From: Crocinitomicaceae bacterium
Lineage (GTDB): Bacteria > Bacteroidota > Bacteroidia > Flavobacteriales_G > Salibacteraceae
Direction of reading: 5' to 3'
DNA: 34,378 bases
NCBI GenBank assembly: GCA_002705995.1
Contig: PAJI01000012.1
Location: forward strand, 117,988-152,365
Below, one piece after another: positions 23,209 through 31,343 of the stretch (the first letter of the stretch is position 1; the number at the start of each line of letters is the position of its first letter). The position numbers and the translations under genes were made by a program. The notes under the pieces were generated by a model. It searched no databases. It saw only the letters and a list, made by a program, of their open reading frames with translations, and was not told the origin of the DNA.

Positions 23209-24507
23209 TTAGCTTCCAAAATCATCGAACGATACGTTCTCATCCGGAACACCAAAGTCTTCACACATTTTTACTACTGCTTGGTTCATCATTGGAGGGC
23301 CACAGAAGTAAAATTCAATTTCTTCAGGCTCTTCGTGCTTCGACAAATAATTATCGATTAATGCTTGATGTACAAAGCCTGTGAAACCATCACCTTCAGC
23401 ATCATCAACATCTTTCTTAGGCTTCCAATTATCTTCTGGTGTAGCATCAGAAAGAACGATGTAAAACTTGAAGTTCGGGAAGTTCTTTTCAATCTCATGG
23501 AAATCATCTAGGTAGAATAACTCACGCTTAGAACGACCACCATACCAGTAAGAAACTTTTCTTCCTGTTTTAAGTGTATGGAAAAGGTGGAACAAATGCG
23601 AACGCATTGGAGCCATACCAGCACCACCACCTACATAGATCATTTCTGCATCAGTATCTTTAATGAAGAACTCACCGTAAGGTCCTGAAATCACAACTTT
23701 ATCACCAGGTTTTCTTGAGAACACGTAAGAAGAGCAAATACCAGGATTAACATCCATCCATTTATTTTTCTCACGATCCCATGGTGGAGTTGCTATACGA
23801 ATGTTCAACATGATGATGTTTCCTTCTGCAGGATGGTTTGCCATTGAGTATGCACGGAAAACCTCTTCATCATTTTTCATTTTCAAATCCCAAAGACCAA
23901 ACTTATCCCACTCTGTTTGGAATGTTTTTGGATCGTTGTGCATCTTAGGGTGAGCTGTAATGTCGATGTCTTTGAAGTTAACCTCAATTGCTGGTACATC
24001 AACCTGAATGTAACCACCAGCTTGGAAATCCAACGTTTCTCCTTCTGGAAGCTTCACCACAAATTCTTTAATGAATGATGCAACGTTGTAGTTAGATACA
24101 ACTTCACATTCCCATTTTTTGATACCAAAGATCTCTTCAGGAATTTGGATTTTCATATCCTCCTTCACTTTCACCTGACATCCTAAACGGTAATTTTCCT
24201 GTACTTGCTTTCTTGTAAAGTAAGGCTTTTCAGTAGGAAGAATTTCGCCACCACCTTCATTTACCTGACATTTACACATGGCACATGTACCACCACCACC
24301 ACAAGCTGATGGAAGGAAAATTTTATTGTTACCAAGGGTCGACAATAGCGATCCGCCAGCTTCTACTTCGATTTCTTTTTCCCCATTGATGTTAATTTTC
24401 ACCAAGCCGCTTGGAGAAAGTTTTGCTTTGGCAAACAATAGAATTGATACCAAAAACAAGATCACGGTTAGGAAAACGACTATTGTTATAATTACTGTAG
24501 TACTCAT
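23209..24507 (-). CDS. nqrF: Na+-translocating NADH:quinone reductase subunit F
   Basis: A 432-residue NADH-oxidising subunit. It has one N-terminal membrane helix (about 4-26). The 2Fe-2S ferredoxin domain has ligands C69, C75, C78 and C110 ('[12 protein letters not shown]' then 'RLGCQV'), one residue offset from the Vibrio numbering as I remember it. FAD binding is at '[10 protein letters not shown]', and the NADH domain has '[12 protein letters not shown]' and a terminal 'FYFCGPPMM ... DDFGS'. Electrons enter from NADH to FAD and then the 2Fe-2S cluster. It is the last gene of the operon, 22 nt after nqrE. A GGGA-containing stretch upstream of its ATG is a possible weak SD. Confidence 0.97.
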   Translation of the reverse strand: MSTTVIITIVVFLTVILFLVSILLFAKAKLSPSGLVKININGEKEIEVEAGGSLLSTLGNNKIFLPSACGGGGTCAMCKCQVNEGGGEILPTEKPYFTRKQVQENYRLGCQVKVKEDMKIQIPEEIFGIKKWECEVVSNYNVASFIKEFVVKLPEGETLDFQAGGYIQVDVPAIEVNFKDIDITAHPKMHNDPKTFQTEWDKFGLWDLKMKNDEEVFRAYSMANHPAEGNIIMLNIRIATPPWDREKNKWMDVNPGICSSYVFSRKPGDKVVISGPYGEFFIKDTDAEMIYVGGGAGMAPMRSHLFHLFHTLKTGRKVSYWYGGRSKRELFYLDDFHEIEKNFPNFKFYIVLSDATPEDNWKPKKDVDDAEGDGFTGFVHQALIDNYLSKHEEPEEIEFYFCGPPMMNQAVVKMCEDFGVPDENVSFDDFGS

Positions 24508-24529
24508 TTATCTATTCCCTTTGATCGAT

Positions 24530-25162
24530 TTATAATTCAATACCCATAAAGCTCATGAATGCTATTCCCATCAATCCTGTAATGATGAAAGTAATTCCTA
24601 ATCCTTTAAGCGGTTTTGGAACATGAGAATAACGAATTTTTTCACGAATTGCAGCAATTGCTACGATAGCTAAAAACCAGCCAACACCAGAACCAAGTCC
24701 AAATGCTGTTGCTTCACCTATGGTAGCATATTGTCTTTCTTGCATAAAAAGTGCACCTCCTAAGATAGAGCAGTTTACCGCAATAAGAGGAAGGAAAATC
24801 CCTAACGCTCCGTATAGTGCTGGCGCAAATTTTTCAACGATCATCTCAACCAACTGTACAATAGATGCAATTACTGCGATGAACATGATAAAGCTTAGGA
24901 AACTCAAATCAATTGTATTGGCACCATTAACTCCCCAATCTGGGTTAATCCATTCAAGAGCACCTTCTTTCAATACAAAGTTCTCTAACAAATAGTTAAT
25001 CGGTACAGTAATTCCTAATACGAAGATTACAGCGGCTCCAAGACCTATACCGGTTTTAACCGTTTTAGATACGGCTAAGTAGGAACACATTCCCAAGAAG
25101 TAGGCGAAAATCATGTTGTCTACGAAAATCGCCTTCACAAAAATATTTACTAACTCTTGCAT
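24530..25162 (-). CDS. nqrE: Na+-translocating NADH:quinone reductase subunit E
   Basis: A 210-residue, six-helix integral membrane subunit. The pseudo-symmetric iron-binding cysteines are C26 ('[10 protein letters not shown]') and C131 ('[12 protein letters not shown]'), which with the NqrD pair hold the intramembrane iron centre that passes electrons from NqrF to NqrC. A loop of about 12 residues ('[17 protein letters not shown]') appears as an insertion relative to Vibrio NqrE. It lies 20 nt after nqrD and 22 nt before nqrF. Confidence 0.96.
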   Translation of the reverse strand: MQELVNIFVKAIFVDNMIFAYFLGMCSYLAVSKTVKTGIGLGAAVIFVLGITVPINYLLENFVLKEGALEWINPDWGVNGANTIDLSFLSFIMFIAVIASIVQLVEMIVEKFAPALYGALGIFLPLIAVNCSILGGALFMQERQYATIGEATAFGLGSGVGWFLAIVAIAAIREKIRYSHVPKPLKGLGITFIITGLMGIAFMSFMGIEL

Positions 25163-25182
25163 AATGTCGTCTTTCTTAATTC

Positions 25183-25866
25183 TTAATCTTCGATTAATTC
25201 AGGGTTTTTACTACGCTGTACCCAAATGATAATACCAACAGTTACCAATGCCATTGGAGGTAAGATCATAAGGTTATTGTTCATATATCCAGCTTCGTAT
25301 ACAGCTTCAGGTAAGAATTTGATTTGTCCCATTCCCGGGAAACTAATAGCTCCTGAACCAAATATTTCTCTAACGATAGCAACAATTACCAGAATAGCTC
25401 CATAACCGGCACCGTTTCCAATCGCATCAAGAATTGATGGCCAAGGTTTATTCCCCATTGCGAAAGCCTCAAAACGTCCCATGATAATACAGTTCGTAAT
25501 GATCAGACCTACGAATACCGAAAGTGCTTTTGAAATATCGTAAACATATGCTTTCAGAATCTGGTCAACCAAAATAACCAACGATGCAACAACTACTAGC
25601 TGAACGATAATACGAATACGGCTAGGAATTGTATTTCTCATTAATGAGATGGTTAAGTTACCACCGATTAACACCACGATTACAGAAACCGCCATAATAA
25701 TCGCCTGCTGTAACTGAACGGTAATTGCCAATGCTGAACAAATTCCTAATACCTGAACGGTAATTGGGTTGTCATCATTTAACGGATCTGTTAAAAGCTT
25801 TTTATTCTTTTTAGAAAATAACGGCTCTTTTGGTGCCTTTACTTCTTTTTCTGCTACTTCACTCAT
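25183..25866 (-). CDS. nqrD: Na+-translocating NADH:quinone reductase subunit D
   Basis: A 227-residue six-helix membrane subunit and homologue of NqrE in inverted topology. Cysteines C43 ('[10 protein letters not shown]') and C126 ('[16 protein letters not shown]') are the iron ligands. A charged N-terminal extension of about 30 residues (rich in Lys/Glu) precedes the membrane part. Its ATG follows a GGAG about 8 nt upstream, one of the few SD-like sites in the window. It lies 12 nt downstream of nqrC. Confidence 0.96.
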   Translation of the reverse strand: MSEVAEKEVKAPKEPLFSKKNKKLLTDPLNDDNPITVQVLGICSALAITVQLQQAIIMAVSVIVVLIGGNLTISLMRNTIPSRIRIIVQLVVVASLVILVDQILKAYVYDISKALSVFVGLIITNCIIMGRFEAFAMGNKPWPSILDAIGNGAGYGAILVIVAIVREIFGSGAISFPGMGQIKFLPEAVYEAGYMNNNLMILPPMALVTVGIIIWVQRSKNPELIED

Positions 25867-25878
25867 GATTAACTCCGT

Positions 25879-26607
25879 TTAATTTTGTTTGAAATAGGGA
25901 ACATAAATTCCAAGGGTTCTATCAAGCATTTCACCAACACCTCTTGAGGTAATGGTTCCTCCTGTAATACCATCAACAGCATGCTTATTAGCATCTCCGC
26001 CTCCGCCTTTCAAGACAGAAATAGAAACGTAATCATTTCCTTCAAAAATTTGTTCTCCAACAAATTGCTTCTGAAAATTCTCTGTTGTAATCTCAGCTCC
26101 AAGTCCTGGAGTTTCTCCTTTGTGAGCAAAAATGGCACCTTTAACAGTGTTCATATCACCTTCAAGAGCAATGTATCCCCAAATCGGTCCCCAAAGACCA
26201 GTTCCTACAAGAGGAACTACATATGTAGTTTCTCCGTCTTTTTCAATTTTAAAAAGCGGATAATCCATTTCTTCAGGAGTTATAGCTCCTGCTTTCATTT
26301 TCTTATAGTTTGCCTGAACATCAACATCAAATGCTGAATACTCACGCTCCACTTTTTGTCCTTCATCATTCAAAATTATTTGACCTGTTACATACTGGTT
26401 AAATAATTCAGGAGCATCAGCCATGTTATCACTTGATGACATAATACCTACACTCATCAGGATACTTTTCATTTTCTCCTGCTTGATGTTTTCTTGCTGT
26501 GGTTTCTTTAAGCTCATTGCGGTAAATGACAATAGAGCTCCTACTACCACTACCAATACAATGGCAAAACCAAATGTGTAACCGTTACTGTTCTTATCGA
26601 TAGCCAT
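25879..26607 (-). CDS. nqrC: Na+-translocating NADH:quinone reductase subunit C
   Basis: A 242-residue periplasmic FMN-bearing subunit with one N-terminal helix (about 9-30). The flavinylation motif near the C-terminus is 'DGITGGTITSRGV', the ApbE target sequence, with the expected FMN-phosphodiester on Thr218. The FMN-binding fold begins around 'GLWGPIWGYIALEGD'. It accepts electrons from the NqrD/E iron centre and hands them to NqrB. It lies 10 nt after nqrB. Confidence 0.96.
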   Translation of the reverse strand: MAIDKNSNGYTFGFAIVLVVVVGALLSFTAMSLKKPQQENIKQEKMKSILMSVGIMSSSDNMADAPELFNQYVTGQIILNDEGQKVEREYSAFDVDVQANYKKMKAGAITPEEMDYPLFKIEKDGETTYVVPLVGTGLWGPIWGYIALEGDMNTVKGAIFAHKGETPGLGAEITTENFQKQFVGEQIFEGNDYVSISVLKGGGGDANKHAVDGITGGTITSRGVGEMLDRTLGIYVPYFKQN

Positions 26608-26617
26608 AATTACGCGT

Positions 26618-27841
26618 TTATGCTGTTGCTACTTTAGCGCGCTTCATGCGCTTGTTAATATTCGATTGAACCACAAAGTGATCAATAGTTGGCGCCATTA
26701 CATTCATGAAAAGAATGGCCATCATAACACCTTCTGGATAAGCCGGGTTAAATACGCGAATCATGATCGCTAAGAAACCTGCTAAAAATCCATAAATCCA
26801 TTTTCCTTTGTTGGTTTGAGCTGCAGACACAGGATCTGTTGCCATAAACACCATACCGAACATAAACCCACCTAACATAATTTGGTGAATAGGATCTAGT
26901 GTCATGAAATCATTTACTGCAAATGCATTAAAGATGTAGCCCATTGCTAAACCACCTAGTAACATAGACAACATGATTCTCCAGCTACCGATTCCGGTGA
27001 TCAAAAGAATTGCTGCTCCAATCAAAATTGCTACAGCAGAAGTTTCTCCAACTGAACCAGGAATGAATCCCATAAACGAATTGTACAAACTGTACATTCC
27101 GTCTGTTGAGAACATAGCTAAAATTGAATCATTGGCTGCATCACCAACAGGCTTACCAACTGTTTCTGCTAAATTACCTAGTGCTGTTGCACCAGAAAAA
27201 CTATCTACAACTTGTTGTCCTTGGTCTACATCTGTACTTACCCAAACAGCATTCCCTGACATTTTTGTAGGGTATGCGAAGAATAAAAATGCTCTGGCTG
27301 TTAATGCCGGATTCAGGATATTCATCCCTGTTCCTCCAAAAACCTCTTTACCAATAACTACGGCAAATGCTGTTGCTACTGCTACCATCCAAAGCGGAAC
27401 CTCAACTGGCATACACAAAGGAATCAACATCCCTGAAACCAAGAAACCTTCTTGAATAGGATGTTTGTTGATGGAACAGAAAATAAATTCAATTCCAAGT
27501 CCAACTCCATACGAGACCACAACAAGTGGCAATACTTTAATTAACCCGAAGATCACTTTGTCCATGAAACCTTCGTTCAACGCTGTAAACTCGCCCAAAG
27601 CAAGATAGTGCTGATGGCCCGTGTTCCAAATTCCAAAAAGAAGTGCCGGAAGTAAAGCGATAATTACCGTAAACATGGTACGCTTTAAATCAACAGCATC
27701 CCTTACATGAACACCTTTTTTAGTTACATGACCAGGAGTGAATAAAAAGGTATATGTTCCATCCCAAACCCAATATGCTAAAGGAAATTTAGCATCCTTA
27801 TTGGGCTTCATTTTTTCCATTAATTGTTCAAGTGCTTTCAC
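26618..27841 (-). CDS. nqrB: Na+-translocating NADH:quinone reductase subunit B
   Basis: A 407-residue membrane subunit with about ten helices that holds covalent FMN and riboflavin and forms the Na+ path. The ApbE target 'DSFSGATALG' places the flavinylated residue at Thr219. Other family sequences are 'GKEVFGGTGMNILNPAL' and 'DPVSAAQTNKGKWIYG'. The start codon is GTG at 27841; downstream ATGs (27820, 27811) would cut the conserved N-terminus 'KALEQLMEKMKPN', so GTG is preferred. It lies 15 nt after nqrA. Confidence 0.95.
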   Translation of the reverse strand: MKALEQLMEKMKPNKDAKFPLAYWVWDGTYTFLFTPGHVTKKGVHVRDAVDLKRTMFTVIIALLPALLFGIWNTGHQHYLALGEFTALNEGFMDKVIFGLIKVLPLVVVSYGVGLGIEFIFCSINKHPIQEGFLVSGMLIPLCMPVEVPLWMVAVATAFAVVIGKEVFGGTGMNILNPALTARAFLFFAYPTKMSGNAVWVSTDVDQGQQVVDSFSGATALGNLAETVGKPVGDAANDSILAMFSTDGMYSLYNSFMGFIPGSVGETSAVAILIGAAILLITGIGSWRIMLSMLLGGLAMGYIFNAFAVNDFMTLDPIHQIMLGGFMFGMVFMATDPVSAAQTNKGKWIYGFLAGFLAIMIRVFNPAYPEGVMMAILFMNVMAPTIDHFVVQSNINKRMKRAKVATA

Positions 27842-27856
27842 TATGCTGTACTTTTT

Positions 27857-29197
27857 TTATCCTACTTCTTTTTGCATTAAATCAAGGCTTTCTCTTACAA
27901 TGTCTTGCAAAGGCATCTTAGATGTGCAAGAGAATTCTGCTAAGGCAAAGTCTTCTGGTGCTACTTCAAATACACCAAGACCTTCCATTTTCTCAATATC
28001 TTCAGTAATCATCGCTTTAATCAAATACTGAGGATAGATTTCCATAGGGAAAACATGCTCATATTGACCTGTAACTACAAGTGCACGAGGCTCTCCGTTT
28101 GTATTTGTATTTAAGTTGTATTGTTTACCTGGCATTAACCAGCTGAAGAATGTTCTACTGAAACTAAACTTGTTGAAGTTAGGAGCAATCCAACCTAAGA
28201 ATTGAGGATCTTTCCCTTCAGGGATTACAGTAATGGTTGAATCGTAGAAACCAAGATAACCATCAGCTTGAATTTGCTCTCCGGTTAATACACTTCCTGA
28301 TACTACACGAGTATCACCAGCTTTAAGGTTTCCTTCTAAAATGCTGCCTACTTCAGCACCTTGTAATGTCTTAAAGTATTTTGGTTTTTCAACCATGCTA
28401 CCTGCCAGAGCAACAACTCTGCTAGCATCATATTGTCCTGTAGCGAAGAATTTACCAATTTGAGCAACTCCTTCAGGACTAACAACCCATACTTTTTCTC
28501 CTTTATTTACAGGATCTACGTGGTGAACCTGAACTCCTACATTACCCGATGGGTGTGGGCCATAAAATGTATTGATCTCAACATTTTTCGCTTTAAGAAA
28601 AACGTCTGAGGTCGTTTTAGAGGCATGTACATTTAAATGTACTTTACCATCTGTTAGCTTTGCTAATACGTCCAGACCATTTTGAAAATCTGCCTCACGG
28701 CCGTGAAGCACAAAGTCTTTATCGGCTGCTAACGGGTTTGTATCAAACGCAGAAACATGAATTGCTTTCGGAGTGTCTTCCGGGCGAGCTATCACATCAT
28801 ACGGACGTTGCTTTATAAATGGCCACAAACCATTATCGCACAACGTTTGAACAACCTCTTCTCTACTTCCTGTTTTAGGAGTAGCTTCGGCATACTTGAT
28901 TTCCTGATCGGCTAAAATCTTAATCTCAAGAAGTTTTCGCTTCTCTCCTCGATTAATTTCAATCACCTCTCCGCTTACCGGAGAAGAAAATTTTACACGA
29001 TCAGAATATTTATCAAAAAACAGAGGCGTTCCTGCTTTTACCTCATGACCGACTTTTACAAGAAGTTTTGGAGTAACATTGTGAAAATCTGTCGGCTTTA
29101 CTACAAAGGTCTTAGAACTTACACTTGCAGATACTTTATCAGCAGTACCCACGAGATTAAGATCCGCACCCTTGCGAATTTTTACGGTCTTTGACAT
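27857..29197 (-). CDS. nqrA: Na+-translocating NADH:quinone reductase subunit A
   Basis: A 446-residue cytoplasmic subunit, first gene of nqrABCDEF, involved in ubiquinone/menaquinone binding. Typical features are the N-terminal 'KIRKGADLNLVG', 'SPVSGEVIEINRGEKRKLLEIKI', the internal 'FYGPHPSGNVGVQVHH' and 'GEPRALVVTGQYEHVFPMEI'. Length matches the family. It has no membrane segment. The operon promoter is probably the perfect TATATTTG 64 nt upstream of this ATG, in the 159 bp gap shared with the divergent T9SS Plug gene. Confidence 0.97.
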   Translation of the reverse strand: MSKTVKIRKGADLNLVGTADKVSASVSSKTFVVKPTDFHNVTPKLLVKVGHEVKAGTPLFFDKYSDRVKFSSPVSGEVIEINRGEKRKLLEIKILADQEIKYAEATPKTGSREEVVQTLCDNGLWPFIKQRPYDVIARPEDTPKAIHVSAFDTNPLAADKDFVLHGREADFQNGLDVLAKLTDGKVHLNVHASKTTSDVFLKAKNVEINTFYGPHPSGNVGVQVHHVDPVNKGEKVWVVSPEGVAQIGKFFATGQYDASRVVALAGSMVEKPKYFKTLQGAEVGSILEGNLKAGDTRVVSGSVLTGEQIQADGYLGFYDSTITVIPEGKDPQFLGWIAPNFNKFSFSRTFFSWLMPGKQYNLNTNTNGEPRALVVTGQYEHVFPMEIYPQYLIKAMITEDIEKMEGLGVFEVAPEDFALAEFSCTSKMPLQDIVRESLDLMQKEVG

Positions 29198-29261
29198 ACC
29201 TTGATTAATTATTGATAATCCTCACTAAAGTGGCGCAAAAATAAAAATTCTTACTGGCGGT

Positions 29262-29269
29262 CAAATATA
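29262..29269 (-). promoter_or_regulatory. -7 promoter element TATATTTG for the nqr operon
   Basis: The minus strand 29269 to 29262 is TATATTTG, a perfect TAnnTTTG, 64 nt before the nqrA ATG, giving a leader of about 55-60 nt. The -33 region is T-rich but lacks a clean TTTG. The gap also holds CTCGAG (29275-29280) just upstream of the element. For the divergent Plug gene a weaker TATTTTCG lies at 29324-29331. Confidence 0.55.
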
Positions 29270-29356
29270 TAGTTCTCGAGTAGATAAAATTAATTTTTCA
29301 GGGATTTTTTGAAGAGACAATGGTATTTTCGAAAAATAAAATTGAAATTCATTAGA

Positions 29357-30673
29357 ATGGCATTAAAAAAGCGCTCAGCTACAATTAACTTCCTGTTTTT
29401 TATTTTTTGCACCATATGCTACAATAACATCATTGCTCAGGATGATTCTTACTTTGATGAAAATTACATCCGTTATGACAACCATGTTTATAACAAAGAC
29501 ATCTACACCGTACAGATTTATCGCTCTGGGTGGGAGAATTCATACCCGGTAATTGAACTTGACGGAACAAGTCAGCTTACGCTTAATTTTGACGACTTAA
29601 GCGGGGAATTAAAGAATTACGGCTACACCTTTATTCATTGCAATTCTAATTGGGAGCCATCCGGGTTAATGCCCATGGAATATATGAGCGGCATGTTAGA
29701 AAACTTTATTCTAGATTATAATTACTCCAGAACTCAACGTCAAAAGTATATTCATTATCAAGTAGAAGTTCCCAACTCAGACGTTCAGCTTACTAAGTCA
29801 GGAAATTATATCATTAAGGTCTATGACATTAACAATGAAAATGCTTTGGTGCTTACGCGTAAATTTTTTGTGGTTGATCAAAAAATCACCATCTCACCAG
29901 ACATCAAACAAGCATCCAAAGTGGCAGACAGGTATTACAAACACGAAGTTGATTTTAGCATTTTCCAAACTGGATTAGAGATCATTAACCCTTACCAAAA
30001 CCTTAAAGTTCAAATTGTCCAGAATCAAGATTGGAAACATCCTATCAAAGGCATTAACCCTACTTTTATTAAAGGAACCGAATACCTCTATGACTACTCG
30101 GAAGGAAATGTTTTTGACGGCATCAATGAATTTCGATTTTTTGACATTAGAACGTTTAGCTATTCTGCTCTGGAGACTGAAAGAGTTGACATATTACAAG
30201 ACACTATTAATGTTTACTTGGATAAAGATGAAGCCAGAGGATATAAAGTATACTTAGATCAACAAGACATCAATGGGAAATACCTTATCCATACGGATGA
30301 GAACAATGCAGAAAGTGACATTGATGCTGACTATGCGCTTGTGCATTTATCACTCCCTTACCCTTACCCTGTAAAAAACGGAGATATCTACCTCTATGGA
30401 GAAATTAGCAATTGGAATTATGATCCGAAATACAAAATGAGATGGAATGAAAAAAAACGTCAATACGAAAACACATTATATGTAAAGCAAGGTTATTACA
30501 ATTACTTATATGCTGTTTTTGAAGACGGAAAAGAACTTCCAAATTTTGCAACAATTGAGGGAACACACGCCCAAACACAAAACGATTACACCATTCTCGT
30601 TTACTATAAAGACCCTACAGACATCTACGAACAACTAATTGGTCTTCAAACGACTAGCTTCCCCTCAAGATAA
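29357..30673 (+). CDS. Type IX secretion system Plug protein (DUF5103)
   Basis: A 438-residue exported protein with a signal peptide ending near NNIIAQ (about residue 28). The N-terminal domain has the DUF5103 pattern: 'IYTVQIYRSGWE', 'LTLNFDDLSGELKNYGYTF', 'HCNSNWEPS', 'YIHYQVEVP', 'SGNYIIKVYD'. The C-terminal part has 'GEISNWNYDPKYKMRWNE'. In Flavobacterium johnsoniae a DUF5103 protein was found as the Plug closing the periplasmic end of the giant SprA translocon of T9SS. Assignment to the Plug follows from that family link. ATG 29357 is chosen over TTG 29309 because it begins the signal peptide. It is divergent from nqrA and followed after 37 nt by apaG. Confidence 0.88.
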   Translation: MALKKRSATINFLFFIFCTICYNNIIAQDDSYFDENYIRYDNHVYNKDIYTVQIYRSGWENSYPVIELDGTSQLTLNFDDLSGELKNYGYTFIHCNSNWEPSGLMPMEYMSGMLENFILDYNYSRTQRQKYIHYQVEVPNSDVQLTKSGNYIIKVYDINNENALVLTRKFFVVDQKITISPDIKQASKVADRYYKHEVDFSIFQTGLEIINPYQNLKVQIVQNQDWKHPIKGINPTFIKGTEYLYDYSEGNVFDGINEFRFFDIRTFSYSALETERVDILQDTINVYLDKDEARGYKVYLDQQDINGKYLIHTDENNAESDIDADYALVHLSLPYPYPVKNGDIYLYGEISNWNYDPKYKMRWNEKKRQYENTLYVKQGYYNYLYAVFEDGKELPNFATIEGTHAQTQNDYTILVYYKDPTDIYEQLIGLQTTSFPSR

Positions 30674-30710
30674 ATTCAATTACATTCATTTTATTCCTAT
30701 TATTGTAATA

Positions 30711-31097
30711 ATGAATATTGCAATAACAGATGGAATTAAAGTTTCGGTAGTATGGAGATACCGCCCGAATCACTCTTTTCCGTCAAAAGGCATGTTCATC
30801 TATTCTTATCATGTTATCATTGAGAACAATTCTCCTTCTACGGTTCAACTGTTAAGAAGGCATTGGTACATTACTGATAGTAATGGAACTGTTCGCGAAG
30901 TTGAAGGAGAAGGAGTTATCGGAGAGCAACCCATTATTCAGCCCGGAGAAATTCATGAGTACGAATCTGCCTGTGATCTAAGAACGGACATAGGTTCTAT
31001 GAAGGGGACTTACCTAATGATGAAAATTCACGAAAAGAAAACGTTTGAGGTAACCATCCCTGAATTCATTCTTTCTGCTCCATTCAAAATGAATTAA
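30711..31097 (+). CDS. apaG: ApaG-domain protein
   Basis: A 128-residue cytoplasmic protein with a fibronectin-III-like beta-sandwich of the ApaG family (linked genetically to Co2+/Mg2+ resistance, biochemical role unclear). Signatures are 'GIKVSVVWRYRP', 'FIYSYHVIIENNS', 'VQLLRRHWYITDSNG', 'VEGEGVIGEQPIIQPGE' and 'MKGTYLMM'. ATG 30711 begins at the usual family start; a longer upstream reading would overlap the Plug gene and is not supported. It shares a transcript with the Plug gene, since no promoter or terminator lies between. A terminator follows at 31221-31261. Confidence 0.93.
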   Translation: MNIAITDGIKVSVVWRYRPNHSFPSKGMFIYSYHVIIENNSPSTVQLLRRHWYITDSNGTVREVEGEGVIGEQPIIQPGEIHEYESACDLRTDIGSMKGTYLMMKIHEKKTFEVTIPEFILSAPFKMN

Positions 31098-31220
31098 TCC
31101 CTTCGCATTTACCACCAACAATTTAAAACCTACCGTTCACGAATTCATGCAACTGTAGCTATAACACTTGATCTACTTTAGTACTGCTTAAGTAATTCAC
31201 TTTATACCATTCTTGCTCCG

Positions 31221-31261
31221 GGAAATACATCTGATTGATTTCAAATGTATTTCCTTTTTTT
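31221..31261 (+). terminator. Rho-independent terminator of the plug-apaG unit
   Basis: GGAAATACAT (31221-31230) pairs perfectly with ATGTATTTCC (31245-31254) around a 14 nt loop and is followed by seven Ts. It lies 124 nt after the apaG stop. The stretch 31098-31220 before it has no ORF I can defend and would be a long 3' UTR. Confidence 0.78.
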
Positions 31262-31301
31262 ATGCCTTCCTCGCACCTTATTATTCTCCAACATGAATTC
31301 C

Positions 31302-31309
31302 TACCTTTG
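31302..31309 (+). promoter_or_regulatory. -7 promoter element TACCTTTG for pruA
   Basis: A perfect TAnnTTTG, 34 nt before the pruA ATG and 40 nt after the preceding terminator. No clean -33 element is visible; TTATTATT occupies that region. Confidence 0.6.
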
Positions 31310-31343
31310 TTCAAACAAGTATTAATCTTAAAAAAAGTAGCGA

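Noticed and set aside
26973-27455. 160-codon plus-strand ORF inside nqrB
   Set aside because: Antisense to the conserved NqrB membrane core. The length comes from codon bias of the real gene, not from coding on this strand.
29271-29292. CTCGAG-centred operator upstream of the nqr promoter
   Set aside because: The six-base core is palindromic but the flanks do not continue the symmetry, so it does not stand out as a repressor site.
30639-30710. N-terminal extension of apaG to a start at 30639
   Set aside because: It would overlap the Plug gene and add 24 residues not seen in the ApaG family. ATG 30711 matches the usual start.
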